A DNA stretch of 64,000 nucleotides from Fidelibacterota bacterium (GCA_947476625.1 CANJRA010000007.1:42513-106512); one strand, 5' to 3'; counted from the first letter of the stretch, positions 35,119-45,325 are shown. Numbers and translations are program-made. The notes: a model not told the origin generated them from the letters alone.

Positions 35119-35226
35119 GAAACCATCAGACAGATGATCGCCGCTTTATCTTGCGCGGCACGCGTTGCCTTGTGTTGGGTGGGCAACGCGCCAGTTAGTC
35201 TTACGTAAGTTAGTCTTTCTTAAAGC

Positions 35227-35253
35227 GTGCGGGAAATTAGGGTTTTCCCGCAC
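35227..35253 (-). terminator. Hairpin downstream of the TIGR02300 gene
   Basis: Ten-base stem GTGCGGGAAA / TTTCCCGCAC with a seven-base loop, 43 bases after the stop of the leftward gene. The following T-tract on that strand is weak (GCTTTAAG), so the assignment is tentative. Confidence 0.5.
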
Positions 35254-35295
35254 ACCCTTCAAGCGGAAACATGACTGAGCGAACAGAGAAGCGAT

Positions 35296-35625
35296 TTAAG
35301 TTTCGCTGTCCTTTTCCACCGGCACGTCGACGTCGTCGTCTTCGCCGAGGTCCGAGGTGTCCTCGATCACGGCTTCATCTTCATCATCGTCGTCCGCTAC
35401 GACATCGGCGTCTTCATCATCGGCGGCGGCGGCAACCGGCACGGCGGCTTTCGCGGCAGCGGCGGCTTTGTCTTCGGCCGCGGGGCGGCGCGAGGCTTTA
35501 AAGATCACCGGGCGCGCATTGGCGGTGCCGCATTTCGGGCAGATGCCGGGCTGCTTGTTCAAATCGTAGAACCGCGCCCCGCAGCTTTCACAGGTCAACT
35601 TCATGCCGAGTTCGGCTTTTGCCAC
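35296..35625 (-). CDS. TIGR02300 family zinc-ribbon protein
   Basis: 109 residues. An N-terminal zinc ribbon (CESCGARFYDLNKQPGICPKCG, split as CxxC-x15-CxxC) carries the FYDLN signature of the alphaproteobacterial TIGR02300 family. The remainder is a long Ala/Asp/Glu tail (DDEDADVVADDDDEDEA), fully acidic and disordered. Function not established. The gene commonly lies beside aroA in this class, as here. Confidence 0.93.
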   Translation of the reverse strand: MAKAELGMKLTCESCGARFYDLNKQPGICPKCGTANARPVIFKASRRPAAEDKAAAAAKAAVPVAAAADDEDADVVADDDDEDEAVIEDTSDLGEDDDVDVPVEKDSET

Positions 35626-35880
35626 GATCTATCTCCGTATGCTCAATATGTTTCCCGCGCGATGTCATGCGTGTCGTGCGAACACATGTCGTGGGGAAGC
35701 CCAGCGGCAGGCGTAAAAACGCCTGGAATGCCGTGGGGCTAGGCATTTGCCACTTTATCCCGGCCCTGTCAAAACCAAAAAGCTAAGCCCGCAATTCACA
35801 ACGCTAATCCCGGAAATCTGCGGGGCGTCCAGTAGCCACCTTGGGCCTGAAATGCTATCAGCCCCGCAGAGGATCAAATC
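35626..35880. other. Divergent region between the zinc-ribbon gene and aroA
   Basis: 255 bases. It contains a short GC inverted repeat around GGCGTAAAAACGCC (35708-35724) and the aroA ribosome binding site AGAGGA (35867-35872). No ORF with support. Confidence 0.4.
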
Positions 35881-37275
35881 ATGTCGCACGCTGCCGGCCC
35901 GCCGCCACAAGTTACCGTCTCCGCCAAGGCCAAAAGCCTGACCGGCCGCGCCGTCGTGCCTGGGGATAAGTCCATCTCCCACCGCGCGCTCATTATGGGC
36001 GGCCTCTCCGTGGGCGAAACCACCATCACCGGCCTGCTCATGGGCGAGGACGTGCTGCGCACCGCCGCCGTCATGGCGGCCCTTGGCGCCAAGGTCGAGG
36101 AGAGCAAAGCGCCGGAGGGCGCGACGCCCCAAGGAAACCCAATCTTCAAGGTCTGGGGCAGGGGCATCGGCGGCCTCACCGAACCCGCCGACATCTTGGA
36201 TATGGGCAATTCCGGCACCGGTGCGCGCCTCATCGCGGGCCTGGTCTCCGCCTATCCCTTCACATCCTTCATGACCGGCGATGCCTCGCTGCGTCGCCGT
36301 CCCATGGACCGCATCACCAAGCCCCTCAGCCAAAGCGGCGCGAAGTTCACCACACGCACCGGCGGCAGGCTGCCTATGGCTGTCACCGGCACGCCGATCC
36401 CCATGCCGCTCCATTACGACAGCCCAATTGCCTCGGCCCAGGTGAAATCGGCCGTTCTGCTGGCCGGGCTGCACGCGGGCGGCATTACGACGGTCACCGA
36501 ACCAACCCCCAGCCGCGACCATACCGAGCGCATGTTCCGGCATTTCGCGGTCGACGTCCGGGTCGAAATGCCCCGCAGCCCTTCTGATCGGTACAAAGTC
36601 GGGGTGGTTGGCCAGCCGGAACTGACCGGAAAGCCCATAAATGTGCCCGCGGACCCCTCTTCGGCGGCTTTTTTGGTGGTTTCGGCGTTAATTGTGCCCG
36701 GATCGCATTTGATTTTGCCTAATATCGGCATCAATCCCCTCCGCATCGGCCTGTTTGATACATTGCAGGAGATGGGCGCTTCCATCACCTACACCAACCG
36801 CCGCGAAGAAGCCGGCGAGCCGGTCGCTGATATCGAAGTCAAATACTCCAAGCTGAAGGGCATCACCGTGCCCGCCGCCCGCGCGCCGTCGATGATCGAC
36901 GAGTACCCGATCCTGGCCGTGGCCGCGTCTTGCGCCGACGGCGAGACCCGCATGGAAGGCCTGGAAGAGCTGAAGGTGAAGGAAAGCGACCGCCTCACCG
37001 CCATGGCCCAGGGCTTAAGCGCCTGCGGCGTGCTCGCCACCGCCGGGGCTGAATCGCTCATCGTGCGCGGCGGACCCGTCAAAGGCGGGGTGACCATTCC
37101 CGTCCAACTTGACCACCGGATCGGCATGTCCTTCCTGGTTCTTGGCCAGGTCAGCGCTGCCCCCATCGGCATCGACGATGCGTCAGCGATTGCCACCAGT
37201 TTCCCCGATTTCATCGGCCTTATGAACAGCTTAGGCGCCCAGATCAGCTTCGCTGATCGGCGCGACCGGCCGTGA
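35881..37275 (+). CDS. aroA: 3-phosphoshikimate 1-carboxyvinyltransferase (EPSP synthase, class II)
   Basis: Sixth step of the shikimate pathway: transfers enolpyruvyl from PEP to shikimate-3-phosphate. 464 residues of the class II (alphaproteobacterial/Gram-positive) type. Motifs: GDKSISHRALIMGGLS, GNSGTGAR, RRRPMDRI, ASAQVKSAVLLAG, RAPSMIDEYPILAVAA and LKVKESDRL. The second residue of the SGT triplet is Gly where some class II enzymes (CP4) have Ala. Heads the core run aroA-cmk-rpsA. Confidence 0.96.
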   Translation: MSHAAGPPPQVTVSAKAKSLTGRAVVPGDKSISHRALIMGGLSVGETTITGLLMGEDVLRTAAVMAALGAKVEESKAPEGATPQGNPIFKVWGRGIGGLTEPADILDMGNSGTGARLIAGLVSAYPFTSFMTGDASLRRRPMDRITKPLSQSGAKFTTRTGGRLPMAVTGTPIPMPLHYDSPIASAQVKSAVLLAGLHAGGITTVTEPTPSRDHTERMFRHFAVDVRVEMPRSPSDRYKVGVVGQPELTGKPINVPADPSSAAFLVVSALIVPGSHLILPNIGINPLRIGLFDTLQEMGASITYTNRREEAGEPVADIEVKYSKLKGITVPAARAPSMIDEYPILAVAASCADGETRMEGLEELKVKESDRLTAMAQGLSACGVLATAGAESLIVRGGPVKGGVTIPVQLDHRIGMSFLVLGQVSAAPIGIDDASAIATSFPDFIGLMNSLGAQISFADRRDRP

Positions 37276-37289
37276 GCCCCCGTGCAAGC

Positions 37290-37325
37290 TTTGACCACCT
37301 GAGTCCCGCGCGCGGGCTGGTCAAA
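37290..37325. promoter_or_regulatory. Large hairpin between aroA and cmk
   Basis: Outer stem TTTGACCA (37290-37297) / TGGTCAAA (37318-37325) encloses an inner CCCGCG/CGCGGG stem. There is no T-run after it on the plus strand, so it is more likely a processing or attenuation hairpin than a full terminator. Confidence 0.5.
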
Positions 37326-37366
37326 ATGGTCACTGTGAATAGCCTCCGCAGGAATGGAGCCCGCCC

Positions 37367-38044
37367 ATGATCATCGCCCTCGATGGTCCGGCGGCGGCTG
37401 GTAAAGGCACTCTCGCGCGGCGTCTCGCGGAGGCCTTCAACCTCGCGTATCTCGATACCGGCTCGCTCTACCGCGCCACCGGCGTTGCGACGCTGCGGGC
37501 GGGCGGTGATCCCGCTAAAGAAAGCGATGCTGTAAAATCAGCACAAACCCTTGATATGAGTGTATTTTCGCCATCAGATTTGCGCACGGAACAGGCCGGC
37601 GTTGCCGCTTCCCAAGTCGCCGCGATCCCGGGCGTACGCGCAGCCCTCCTTGATTTTCAACGGAATTTTGCCAAAAACCCGCCGGGCGGGGCGGCCGGGG
37701 CCATTCTTGACGGCCGCGACGTCGGCACCGTCATTTGCCCCGATGCGCCGGTGAAGATTTTCGTCATCGCCAATTTCGACACCCGGGTCGCCCGCCGGGT
37801 TAATGAGTTGCGGGAAAAGGGCGAAAACATTATAGAAGCCCGCATCCGCGCCGACATGGAAGCGCGCGATGCCCGTGATTCCGATCGCAGCGTCGCGCCT
37901 CTGAAACCGGCCGCCGATGCGTTCAAGCTCGATACCTCGAACCTGACCGCTGACGAAGCCTTCGCGCAAGCCAAGGCCCACGTCATCTCTAAACTCAAAA
38001 CGCTGAATGAAAGCGTGCCACCTCGCGCGGCAAAGCCGGAATAG
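37367..38044 (+). CDS. cmk: Cytidylate kinase
   Basis: Phosphorylates CMP and dCMP. 225 residues. Walker A GPAAAGKGT at residues 6-14, YLDTGSLYRA (CMP-binding), the LDGRDVGTVICPDA segment and the LID region around RDSDRSVAPL. Normal length. Standard neighbour of aroA and rpsA. Confidence 0.96.
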   Translation: MIIALDGPAAAGKGTLARRLAEAFNLAYLDTGSLYRATGVATLRAGGDPAKESDAVKSAQTLDMSVFSPSDLRTEQAGVAASQVAAIPGVRAALLDFQRNFAKNPPGGAAGAILDGRDVGTVICPDAPVKIFVIANFDTRVARRVNELREKGENIIEARIRADMEARDARDSDRSVAPLKPAADAFKLDTSNLTADEAFAQAKAHVISKLKTLNESVPPRAAKPE

Positions 38045-38122
38045 TCCGGCCCCGTGCAGCTACCAAGACCGCCGGATTCAACCGGCGGCATGGATCAAAA
38101 AATCGAAAGGACTTTGCTTCGT

Positions 38123-39835
38123 ATGTCGCAATCCAATTTAGCGTTGAAGGAAGACTTCGCATCTCTGCTTGAAGAATCCTTTAGCAGCAGCCCGACGATC
38201 GAGGGCAGCGTTATTAAAGGCACGATCGTACGTGTCGACGATGACTTCATCCTCATCGACGTCGGCCTCAAGTCCGAAGGCCGCATTGCTCTCAAAGAAT
38301 TCGCCCGTAGCGGCAAAGAAGCCGAACTGAAAGCCGGCGACCGCATCGACGTGTTCGTCGAGCGTTACGAAGACCGCGACGGCCTCATCATTCTCAGCCG
38401 CGACAAAGCGCGCCGCGAAGAAGCCTGGAACGTGCTCGAAGAACTGCACACCAAGCAAAGCCGCGTCGAAGGCATCATCTTCGGCCGCGTCAAAGGCGGC
38501 TTCACGGTCGACCTTAACGGCGCCGTGGCCTTCTTGCCCGGTTCACAGGTTGATATCCGCCCCGTGCGCGACATCACCCCGCTGATGGGCAGCCCGCAGC
38601 AATTCCAGATCCTGAAAATGGATCGCGCCCGCGGCAACATCGTTGTTTCGCGTCGCGCCGTGATGGAAGAAACCCGCGCGCACGAACGTTCCAAGCTGAT
38701 GGAAGACCTCAAGGAAGGTCAAGTGCTCGACGGCGTTGTGAAGAACATCACCGACTACGGCGCCTTCGTCGATCTCGGCGGCGTCGATGGTTTGCTGCAC
38801 GTTACCGACATTTCTTGGAAGCGCGTCAATCACCCGTCCGAAGCTTTGTCGGTCGGCCAGCAGCTGAAAGTCCAAGTCATCCGCTTCAACGCCGAAACGC
38901 AGCGCATCTCGCTCGGCATGAAGCAGCTTGAAGCTGATCCGTGGGAAGGTGTGGCGGCGAAGTACCCCGTCGGCACGCGCTTCACCGGTCGCGTCACCAA
39001 CATCACCGACTACGGCGCCTTCGTCGAACTCGAAGCTGGTGTCGAAGGTCTGGCGCACGTCTCCGAAATGAGCTGGACCAAGAAGAACATCCATCCGGGC
39101 AAAATCGTCTCCACCTCGCAAGAAGTGGAAGTCATGGTGCTCGACGTGGATCAGGAAAAGCGCCGCATCTCGCTCGGCCTCAAGCAGTGCCTGGCGAACC
39201 CGTGGATCGCGTTCCAAGAGAAGTTCCCGGTCGGCACGATCGTCGAAGGCGAAGTCAAGAACATCACCGAGTTCGGTCTGTTCGTTGGCCTCGACGGCGA
39301 GATCGACGGCATGGTTCATCTCTCCGACATCTCTTACGAAGGCGACGGCGAAGCCGCGCTCAAGAACTACGCGCGTGCGCAGATCGTTAAAGCGAAGGTG
39401 CTCGACGTCGATGTGGAGAAAGAGCGTGTCTCCCTCGGCATTAAGCAGCTCAGCGAAGATCCGCATGCCGCCGCCGCCGGCGACCTCAAGAAGGGTCAAG
39501 TCGTTACATGCGTCGTCAAAGCCGTGCAGGAAAACGGTATCGAAGTGTCTGTGAACGATTCGCTGCAGGGATTCATCAAGCGCAACGAACTGGCCAAGGA
39601 ACGCTCCGAGCAGCGCCCTGACCGCTTCGCTGTGGGCGAGAAAGTCGATGCCCGCATCCTCACAATCGACCCGAAAAACCACAAGCTGACCTTGTCCATC
39701 AAGGTGCGCGAAGTGGAAGAAGAGAAGGCCGCCATGGCCGAATTCGGCTCCGCCGACTCCGGCGCCTCCCTGGGCGACATCCTGGGCGCGGCGATCAAAG
39801 CCAGGGCCAAAAAAGGCGACGACGACGAAGCTTAG
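38123..39835 (+). CDS. rpsA: 30S ribosomal protein S1
   Basis: 570 residues from ATG 38123 (MSQSNLALKEDFASLLEESF); AAAGGA lies 12 bases upstream. A GTG at 38054 would add 23 residues not seen in the family. Six S1 OB-fold domains are visible, the repeats beginning VIKGTIVRVDDDFILIDVG, VEGIIFGRVKGGFTVDLNG, LDGVVKNITDYGAFVDLGG, FTGRVTNITDYGAFVELEAG, VEGEVKNITEFGLFVGLDG and VTCVVKAVQENGIEVSV. Binds mRNA leaders on the small subunit. Followed by a strong terminator. Confidence 0.97.
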   Translation: MSQSNLALKEDFASLLEESFSSSPTIEGSVIKGTIVRVDDDFILIDVGLKSEGRIALKEFARSGKEAELKAGDRIDVFVERYEDRDGLIILSRDKARREEAWNVLEELHTKQSRVEGIIFGRVKGGFTVDLNGAVAFLPGSQVDIRPVRDITPLMGSPQQFQILKMDRARGNIVVSRRAVMEETRAHERSKLMEDLKEGQVLDGVVKNITDYGAFVDLGGVDGLLHVTDISWKRVNHPSEALSVGQQLKVQVIRFNAETQRISLGMKQLEADPWEGVAAKYPVGTRFTGRVTNITDYGAFVELEAGVEGLAHVSEMSWTKKNIHPGKIVSTSQEVEVMVLDVDQEKRRISLGLKQCLANPWIAFQEKFPVGTIVEGEVKNITEFGLFVGLDGEIDGMVHLSDISYEGDGEAALKNYARAQIVKAKVLDVDVEKERVSLGIKQLSEDPHAAAAGDLKKGQVVTCVVKAVQENGIEVSVNDSLQGFIKRNELAKERSEQRPDRFAVGEKVDARILTIDPKNHKLTLSIKVREVEEEKAAMAEFGSADSGASLGDILGAAIKARAKKGDDDEA

Positions 39836-39858
39836 TCGCCTCGAGGTCAGATTGTTAC

Positions 39859-39890
39859 AAAGCCCGCCGGTTCCTCCGGCGGGCTTTTTT
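39859..39890 (+). terminator. Rho-independent terminator of rpsA
   Basis: Stem AGCCCGCCGG / CCGGCGGGCT with TTCCT loop region and six Ts (39885-39890). Confidence 0.93.
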
Positions 39891-40061
39891 CTTGCGCTGC
39901 GGCGCAGAAAACCGCCATTTTTCGCATTCATTCCCAGAAAACTATGTCTTTTGAGTGACTTACCGCCGCACTGCGCTTGACTCTCAAGGTCTCTATCTCC
40001 ATGATTTTGATAGTAAAACGTCGGCGCAGGATTTCCCCGCGTCTTGGCGAGGAACGACACC

Positions 40062-40340
40062 ATGACGAAGTCTGAGTTGATCGCCCATATCGCCGCGCGA
40101 AATCCGCACCTTTACCAGCGCGACGTCGAGCGTATCGTCACCTCGATCTTTGATGAGATTTCCAAGGCCCTGGGCCGCGGCGACCGAGTCGAGTTGCGCG
40201 GTTTCGGCGCGTTCTCAGTTAAGCACCGCGATTCCCGCGTTGGTCGCAATCCGCGCACAGGCGCTTCCGTGTCGGTCACAGAAAAGGCCGTGCCGTATTT
40301 CAAGACCGGCAAGCAGCTTCGCGATATGCTGAACGTCTAA
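40062..40340 (+). CDS. ihfB: Integration host factor subunit beta
   Basis: 92 residues from ATG 40062 ([21 protein letters not shown]), the family start; a TTG at 40044 is less likely. DNABII fold with [15 protein letters not shown] and the [12 protein letters not shown] minor-groove arm with the invariant proline. Pairs with IHF-alpha to bend DNA. Also relevant to sigma-54 promoters such as that of rpoN, where IHF commonly helps looping. Confidence 0.95.
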   Translation: MTKSELIAHIAARNPHLYQRDVERIVTSIFDEISKALGRGDRVELRGFGAFSVKHRDSRVGRNPRTGASVSVTEKAVPYFKTGKQLRDMLNV

Positions 40341-40376
40341 CGCCCGCGTCGGGCCGTCACGTTCATTGAGTCACCC

Positions 40377-40664
40377 GTGAGATTTATCAACAGCTTCATC
40401 GCCGCCGTCGTGGCCGTGCTGGTTATTCTTTTCGCCGTTTCCAACCGGCAGCCGGTAACGGTCGAAATCTGGCCGCTGCCCTATCAGGTTTCACTTTCGC
40501 TCTACGCCGTGCTCCTGCTGGCGGTGTTGATCGGTTTCATTGCGGGCGGCATCGGCATGTGGATGGTGGGACGTGAGCGCCGCCGTCAGCATCGTCGCTT
40601 GCGGCGCCACGCGCGCGACCTTGAACAAAGCCTTGCGCGCCACCAAATGACTGTCGAGAAATGA
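40377..40664 (+). CDS. lapA: LapA domain (DUF1049) membrane protein
   Basis: 95 residues from GTG 40377. Two membrane spans (about 5-23 and 42-65) with the conserved FAVSNRQPVTVEIWPLPY between them and a basic cytoplasmic tail with RRRQHRRLRRHARDLEQ. In E. coli the homologue LapA works with LapB in LPS assembly. Located between ihfB and pyrF as in most alphaproteobacteria. The pyrF ATG overlaps its stop by 4 bases. Confidence 0.9.
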   Translation: MRFINSFIAAVVAVLVILFAVSNRQPVTVEIWPLPYQVSLSLYAVLLLAVLIGFIAGGIGMWMVGRERRRQHRRLRRHARDLEQSLARHQMTVEK

Positions 40665-41413
40665 ATACGCCATCTCACACGCTCCGCAATCCGGTTTTTT
40701 GTGCCGTCGATACCGCTGACGTCGGCCAAGCGACGGCGCTTGCCGCCAAAGTTGCCGATACCGTGGGCGGGCTGAAGCTTGGGTTGGAATTCTTTAGCGC
40801 TAATGGACCTAAAGGCGTGCAGCAGGTTCAGAAGGCGTCGGACTTGCCGATTTTTCTCGATCTTAAATTTCATGACATTCCGAACACTGTCGCGGGCGCC
40901 GTGCGATCGGCGGCGGCGCAGGTGAAGCCGTTTATGATGACGCTGATGGCGTGCGGCGGACGCGACATGATGCAGGCCGCGTGCAAAGCCGCTACGGATG
41001 TGTCGCATGAATTTCCGGTGCCGCGCCCGTTACTGCTGGGCGTGACAGTGCTGACGAGCTTTGATGCCGAAGACCTTTTAGAAACGGGTGTTTCCGGCAC
41101 GGTGGCCGATCAGGTGCGGCGCCTTGCGGAACTTGCGAAAACGTCGGGTTTGGACGGCGTTGTCTGCAGCCCGCGCGAAGCTGAAATCCTGCGCCGCGAT
41201 CTCGGGCCCGACTTTAAGTTAGTCACACCCGGCGTACGGCCGACGTGGGCGGATGCCAACGACCAGAAGCGCATCATGACGCCGGTGGAAGCCGTGACAG
41301 CGGGTGCGAATTACCTTGTTATCGGGCGGCCGATTTCCGGCGCGCCCGACCCGGCGGCGGCGGCGGCGCGTATCGCGCTCGAGCTTGCGCCGACTCAGAT
41401 AGCGACGTCATGA
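40661..41413 (+). CDS. pyrF: Orotidine 5'-phosphate decarboxylase
   Basis: Last step of UMP synthesis. 250 residues. Catalytic FLDLKFHDIPNTV (Lys/Asp array) is at about residues 66-78, and TPGVRP and VIGRPISGAPDP bind the phosphate. Length slightly over the 230-residue norm. Overlaps lapA by four bases. Confidence 0.95.
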   Translation: MNTPSHTLRNPVFCAVDTADVGQATALAAKVADTVGGLKLGLEFFSANGPKGVQQVQKASDLPIFLDLKFHDIPNTVAGAVRSAAAQVKPFMMTLMACGGRDMMQAACKAATDVSHEFPVPRPLLLGVTVLTSFDAEDLLETGVSGTVADQVRRLAELAKTSGLDGVVCSPREAEILRRDLGPDFKLVTPGVRPTWADANDQKRIMTPVEAVTAGANYLVIGRPISGAPDPAAAAARIALELAPTQIATS

Positions 41414-41423
41414 AAGTCTTCAC

Positions 41424-42080
41424 GTGAAAGTCTCAGTTAAAATTTGCGGCATTACCGACGAGCGCGGCCTGATGGAGGCGATGGACTGCGGCGCTGCCTA
41501 TATCGGTTTTAACTTCTATCGCCGCTCGCCGCGGTTCGTGACGTTGGACATTGCCTCCCAGCTGACGTCGCAGATCAAACGCGGGGTCACGCCTGTCGGA
41601 CTGTTCGTCGATCCCTCGGACGCCGAGCTCGAAGGCATCCTCTCCAGCGCGCGCCTGGAGATGATCCAGCTGCACGGCGAGGAAACACCTGAGCGGGTCG
41701 ATGAGGTGAAAGCCCTGACCGGTTTGCCGGTGATGAAGGCGCTCGGTATCTCAACCGCGCGCGACCTGCGCGACGCGCAAGCTTATGAAGGTCATGCCGA
41801 TTGGCTGCTGTTTGACGCCAAACCGCCCGAGGATGCGGCGCTGCCGGGCGGTAATGGCGTGGCCTTTGATTGGACCCTGCTCAAAAACTACAGCGGCCAC
41901 ACACCCTGGATGCTGGCGGGCGGTTTGGTGCGCTCCAATGTCATCCCCGCCATTAAGGCGTCCGGCGCTCAGGCGGTGGACGTGTCCTCGGGCGTGGAAA
42001 CCGAACCGGGTGTGAAAAGCCCCGCAAAGATTCGCTCGTTTCTGGCGGCGGTAAATTCGCTCGCCGCGAAAAAGGCCTAA
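41424..42080 (+). CDS. trpF: Phosphoribosylanthranilate isomerase
   Basis: Tryptophan pathway isomerase, 218 residues from GTG 41424. VKICGITDERG holds the catalytic Cys and WLLFDAKPP the catalytic Asp. The end has MLAGGLVRSNV and AVDVSSGVETEPGVKS. Just before the start, ATGAAAGTCTTCACGTGA (41410-41427) mimics the trpF start as a five-codon ORF overlapping the pyrF stop. It could couple the two. Confidence 0.95.
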   Translation: MKVSVKICGITDERGLMEAMDCGAAYIGFNFYRRSPRFVTLDIASQLTSQIKRGVTPVGLFVDPSDAELEGILSSARLEMIQLHGEETPERVDEVKALTGLPVMKALGISTARDLRDAQAYEGHADWLLFDAKPPEDAALPGGNGVAFDWTLLKNYSGHTPWMLAGGLVRSNVIPAIKASGAQAVDVSSGVETEPGVKSPAKIRSFLAAVNSLAAKKA

Positions 42081-42176
42081 ACCCTTAGGTCTTAATGCTA
42101 TTTCGGTGAAATTTTGACATTTAGACCGCGCTGCACCTAAGGTATAAAGCGGCACCTCATTCCCGGATCGGATTCC

Positions 42177-43397
42177 ATGGCCCTGGCGGACTCACTCAAT
42201 ACCTATCGCGGCGGTGCCGACGAGAACGGCCACTTCGGCCTGTTCGGCGGACGCTACGTCGCCGAAACCCTGATGCCGCTGATCCTCGAGGTCGAGCAGG
42301 CCTACAACGCCTGTCTCAAAGATCCGAAATTCGCTGCTGAACTAAAGCATCTCAATACCCACTACGCCGGTCGTCCGAGCCCGCTGTATTTCGCCGAGCG
42401 CCTGACCGAGCACTTCGGCGGCGCGAAGCTCTATTTCAAGCGCGACGAGCTCAATCACACCGGCTCGCACAAGATCAACAACTGCCTCGGCCAAATTCTG
42501 GTGGCGCGGCGCATGGGTAAAAAACGCATCATCGCCGAAACCGGCGCGGGGCAGCACGGTGTAGCGACGGCAACCGTCTGCGCACGCTTCGGCTTGCAGT
42601 GCGTGATCTACATGGGCGCCAAGGACATCGAGCGTCAAAAGCCGAACGTCTTCCGCATGCGGCTGCTGGGCGCGGAAGTGCGCGCGGTCGAGAAGGGCAC
42701 GGCGACCTTGAAGGACGCCATGAACGAAGCCCTGCGCGATTGGGTCGCGAATGTAGACGACACGTATTATCTCATCGGCACGGCGGCAGGTCCGCACCCG
42801 TATCCGACCATGGTGCGTGATTTCCAATCGGTCATCGGCGAAGAATTGCGCACGCAGATGCAGGAAGCCGAAGGGCGCTTGCCCGATAGTCTGATCGCGG
42901 CGGTCGGCGGCGGCTCTAATGCGATCGGTTTATTCTTTCCGTTCCTCGACGATGTGGGCGTGAAAATGTTCGGCGTTGAAGCGGCGGGCCGCGGCCTCAA
43001 AACCGGCGAGCATGCGGCTTCCATCGCTGGCGGCGCGCCGGGCGTGCTGCACGGTAACCGCACTTATCTGCTTCAGGACGAAGGCGGGCAGATCAAGGAC
43101 GCGCATTCCATTTCCGCAGGTCTGGATTATCCCGGCATCGGGCCTGAGCATGCTTGGCTGTATTTCCAGGGCCGCGTTGAATATGTCTCGGCTACCGACA
43201 ACGAAGCTCTTGATGCGTTCCAGCTGTGCTCGAAGCTCGAAGGTATTTTGCCGGCGTTGGAGCCCTCGCACGCGCTGGCTTATGTCATGCGTGCCGCGCC
43301 GAAGCTTCCCGAAGATCATTTGATGGTCATGAATATGTGCGGTCGCGGCGACAAGGATGTGTTCACTGTCGCCGAGGCTTTGGGGGCCAAGCTGTGA
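42177..43397 (+). CDS. trpB: Tryptophan synthase beta chain
   Basis: Converts indole and serine to tryptophan with PLP. 406 residues. HTGSHKINN carries the PLP lysine (Lys87 equivalent), [23 protein letters not shown] (phosphate loop) and the late MCGRGDKD are all present. Starts at ATG 42177 and overlaps trpA (GTGA). Confidence 0.97.
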   Translation: MALADSLNTYRGGADENGHFGLFGGRYVAETLMPLILEVEQAYNACLKDPKFAAELKHLNTHYAGRPSPLYFAERLTEHFGGAKLYFKRDELNHTGSHKINNCLGQILVARRMGKKRIIAETGAGQHGVATATVCARFGLQCVIYMGAKDIERQKPNVFRMRLLGAEVRAVEKGTATLKDAMNEALRDWVANVDDTYYLIGTAAGPHPYPTMVRDFQSVIGEELRTQMQEAEGRLPDSLIAAVGGGSNAIGLFFPFLDDVGVKMFGVEAAGRGLKTGEHAASIAGGAPGVLHGNRTYLLQDEGGQIKDAHSISAGLDYPGIGPEHAWLYFQGRVEYVSATDNEALDAFQLCSKLEGILPALEPSHALAYVMRAAPKLPEDHLMVMNMCGRGDKDVFTVAEALGAKL

Positions 43398-44254
43398 GTA
43401 AAGTTGAAGTACGCGCCATCGACGCCCAAGGCAATCGCATCACCGACCGCTTTGCGCTTTTGAAGAAGCACAAGCGCGCCGGTCTGGTGGCTTTCGTCAC
43501 CGCCAACGATCCGACGCCGGGCGTGTTCATGGATATCCTCGAAGGCTTGCCTTCGGCCGGGGCCGACCTGATTGAAATCGGCATTCCTTTTTCCGATCCC
43601 ATGGCGGACGGTCCGTCGATCCAGCTTTCCAGCCAACGTTCGCTGAAACACGGCACCAAGATCGACGACGTGCTTGAAGCCGTCTCGGAATTCCGCCGCT
43701 CCGAGTTGGCGACGCCGATTATTCTCATGGGTTACTACAATCCGATCTATCACTACGGCGATCAGGAATTCGCCGAAGCGGCAGCCAAAGCCGGTGTTGA
43801 TGGTGTGATTATCGTCGACTTGCCGCCGGAAGAAGCCGAAGAACTCAACGTGCATTTGCGCGCGAACGGCATCGCGATGATTTTCCTGGCCGCGCCAACC
43901 TCCAGCGACGAACGCCTGCCGACGATCCTCAACAATGCCAGCGGCTTTGTATATTACGTGGCTATCGCAGGCATCACCGGCACCGCCACCGCCGATGTCG
44001 CCGCCGTGGAGACCGCCATGGCGCGGATGCGCCGCCACACGGATTTGCCGGTCGTGGTCGGCTTCGGCATCAAGACACCCGAGCAAGCGCGCGCTATCAG
44101 CCGGCATTGCGATGCCGCCGTGGTCGGTTCAGCGATTGTTGATGTCATTGCCCAGGGTTTAAATGCCGACGGAAAACCGGACCCGACGTTGTCGACTAAG
44201 GTATTGGAATTCGTCAAAACTCTCGCAACAGGTGTGCACGGGGCTTGGCCGTAG
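43394..44254 (+). CDS. trpA: Tryptophan synthase alpha chain
   Basis: 286 residues from GTG 43394, overlapping the trpB stop. Catalytic Glu in [16 protein letters not shown], followed by [32 protein letters not shown] and [12 protein letters not shown]. Forms the alpha2beta2 complex with TrpB; indole tunnels between them. The N-terminal 17 residues before RFALLKK are longer than the enterobacterial form but usual in this class. Confidence 0.97.
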   Translation: MSKVEVRAIDAQGNRITDRFALLKKHKRAGLVAFVTANDPTPGVFMDILEGLPSAGADLIEIGIPFSDPMADGPSIQLSSQRSLKHGTKIDDVLEAVSEFRRSELATPIILMGYYNPIYHYGDQEFAEAAAKAGVDGVIIVDLPPEEAEELNVHLRANGIAMIFLAAPTSSDERLPTILNNASGFVYYVAIAGITGTATADVAAVETAMARMRRHTDLPVVVGFGIKTPEQARAISRHCDAAVVGSAIVDVIAQGLNADGKPDPTLSTKVLEFVKTLATGVHGAWP

Positions 44255-44335
44255 GCATGGCTAGTCATGGCCCTGGGCCGTGACGCGCGTAGGGTTTTTC
44301 TGTTATATTCGTGACGGTTTTATGAGGATGGCGCC

Positions 44336-45319
44336 ATGAACTGGCTCACCAATTTTGTTCGCCCGAAAATCCAGCAACTTCGCCGTCCGGCGAAGGAAGT
44401 GCCGGACAACTTGTGGAACAAGTGTCCCAAGTGCAACGAGATGGTTTTCCACCGCGAGCTGGAAAAGAACCTGAGGGTTTGCACCCACTGCGGCCATCAC
44501 CTGCGCATGCCGGCGCGTGATCGCCTCAAGATGCTGTTCGATAATGCCCAGTGGCAGGAAATCGAACTTCAGCCCGTGGCCGTCGATCCGCTCAAGTTCA
44601 AAGACCGCAAAAAGTACGCCGACCGTTTGAAGGATTCCCAGGCTGCGACCGGCTTGAAGGACGCAGTAATCGTCGGTCACGGCACCATGGGCGGCCTTGG
44701 CGTGGTGATCGCCGTATTTGAATTCGATTTTATGGGTGGCTCCATGGGCGCTGCCGTCGGCGAAGCGATCATTTCCGCCGCCGAACTCGCGCTGCTGCAG
44801 GAAGCGCCGCTGATTATTATTTCGTCGTCCGGTGGCGCGCGCATGCAGGAAGGCATTCTGTCGCTGATGCAGATGGCACGCACGACCGTTGCCGTCGACA
44901 AGGTGCGCGAGAAGGGTCTGCCCTACATCACCGTGCTGACCGATCCGACGACAGGCGGCGTGACCGCGTCGTTCGCCATGCTGGGCGATGTGGCGATTGC
45001 CGAGCCGGGTGCGATTATCGGGTTTGCCGGTGCGCGCGTGATCGAGCAGACCATCCGCGAAAAACTGCCGCAGGGTTTCCAGCGTTCCGAATATCTGATG
45101 GAACACGGCATGGTGGATATGGTTGTGCCGCGCTTTGAGTTGCGCGCGAAGGTCATCCAACTGCTGGGCTTGATGCTGCATACTAATCCCGCCGCCGACG
45201 TTGTGAACCTCCCGCCCGCCACGCAGCGCCGGAAGGCGAAAGAGCGCGCCAGTTCTTCATTGGTGCCGCCCGATCCGACCGTTCCCGATTACGATCCCGA
45301 CGGCGCGCCGGCGGAGTAA
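44336..45319 (+). CDS. accD: Acetyl-CoA carboxylase carboxyltransferase beta subunit
   Basis: First committed step of fatty acid synthesis. 327 residues. N-terminal zinc ribbon CPKCNEM...CTHCGHH, then the crotonase-like carboxyltransferase core with [27 protein letters not shown] and [11 protein letters not shown]. The C-terminal tail is proline-rich. Standard position between trpA and folC. Confidence 0.97.
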   Translation: MNWLTNFVRPKIQQLRRPAKEVPDNLWNKCPKCNEMVFHRELEKNLRVCTHCGHHLRMPARDRLKMLFDNAQWQEIELQPVAVDPLKFKDRKKYADRLKDSQAATGLKDAVIVGHGTMGGLGVVIAVFEFDFMGGSMGAAVGEAIISAAELALLQEAPLIIISSSGGARMQEGILSLMQMARTTVAVDKVREKGLPYITVLTDPTTGGVTASFAMLGDVAIAEPGAIIGFAGARVIEQTIREKLPQGFQRSEYLMEHGMVDMVVPRFELRAKVIQLLGLMLHTNPAADVVNLPPATQRRKAKERASSSLVPPDPTVPDYDPDGAPAE

Positions 45320-45325
45320 CTCCGC

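Noticed and set aside
35152..35192. Hairpin GCGTTGCC/GGCAACGC upstream of tRNA-Ala as a terminator
   Set aside because: No T-run on either strand and an 11-base loop. Could be chance in GC-rich DNA.
38543..40063. 506-codon minus-strand ORF antisense to rpsA
   Set aside because: Shadow of rpsA. Spans the rpsA terminator and has no domain features.
43226..43393. N-terminal extension of TrpA by 56 codons
   Set aside because: It lies entirely inside trpB in another frame. GTG 43394 overlaps the trpB stop as usual.
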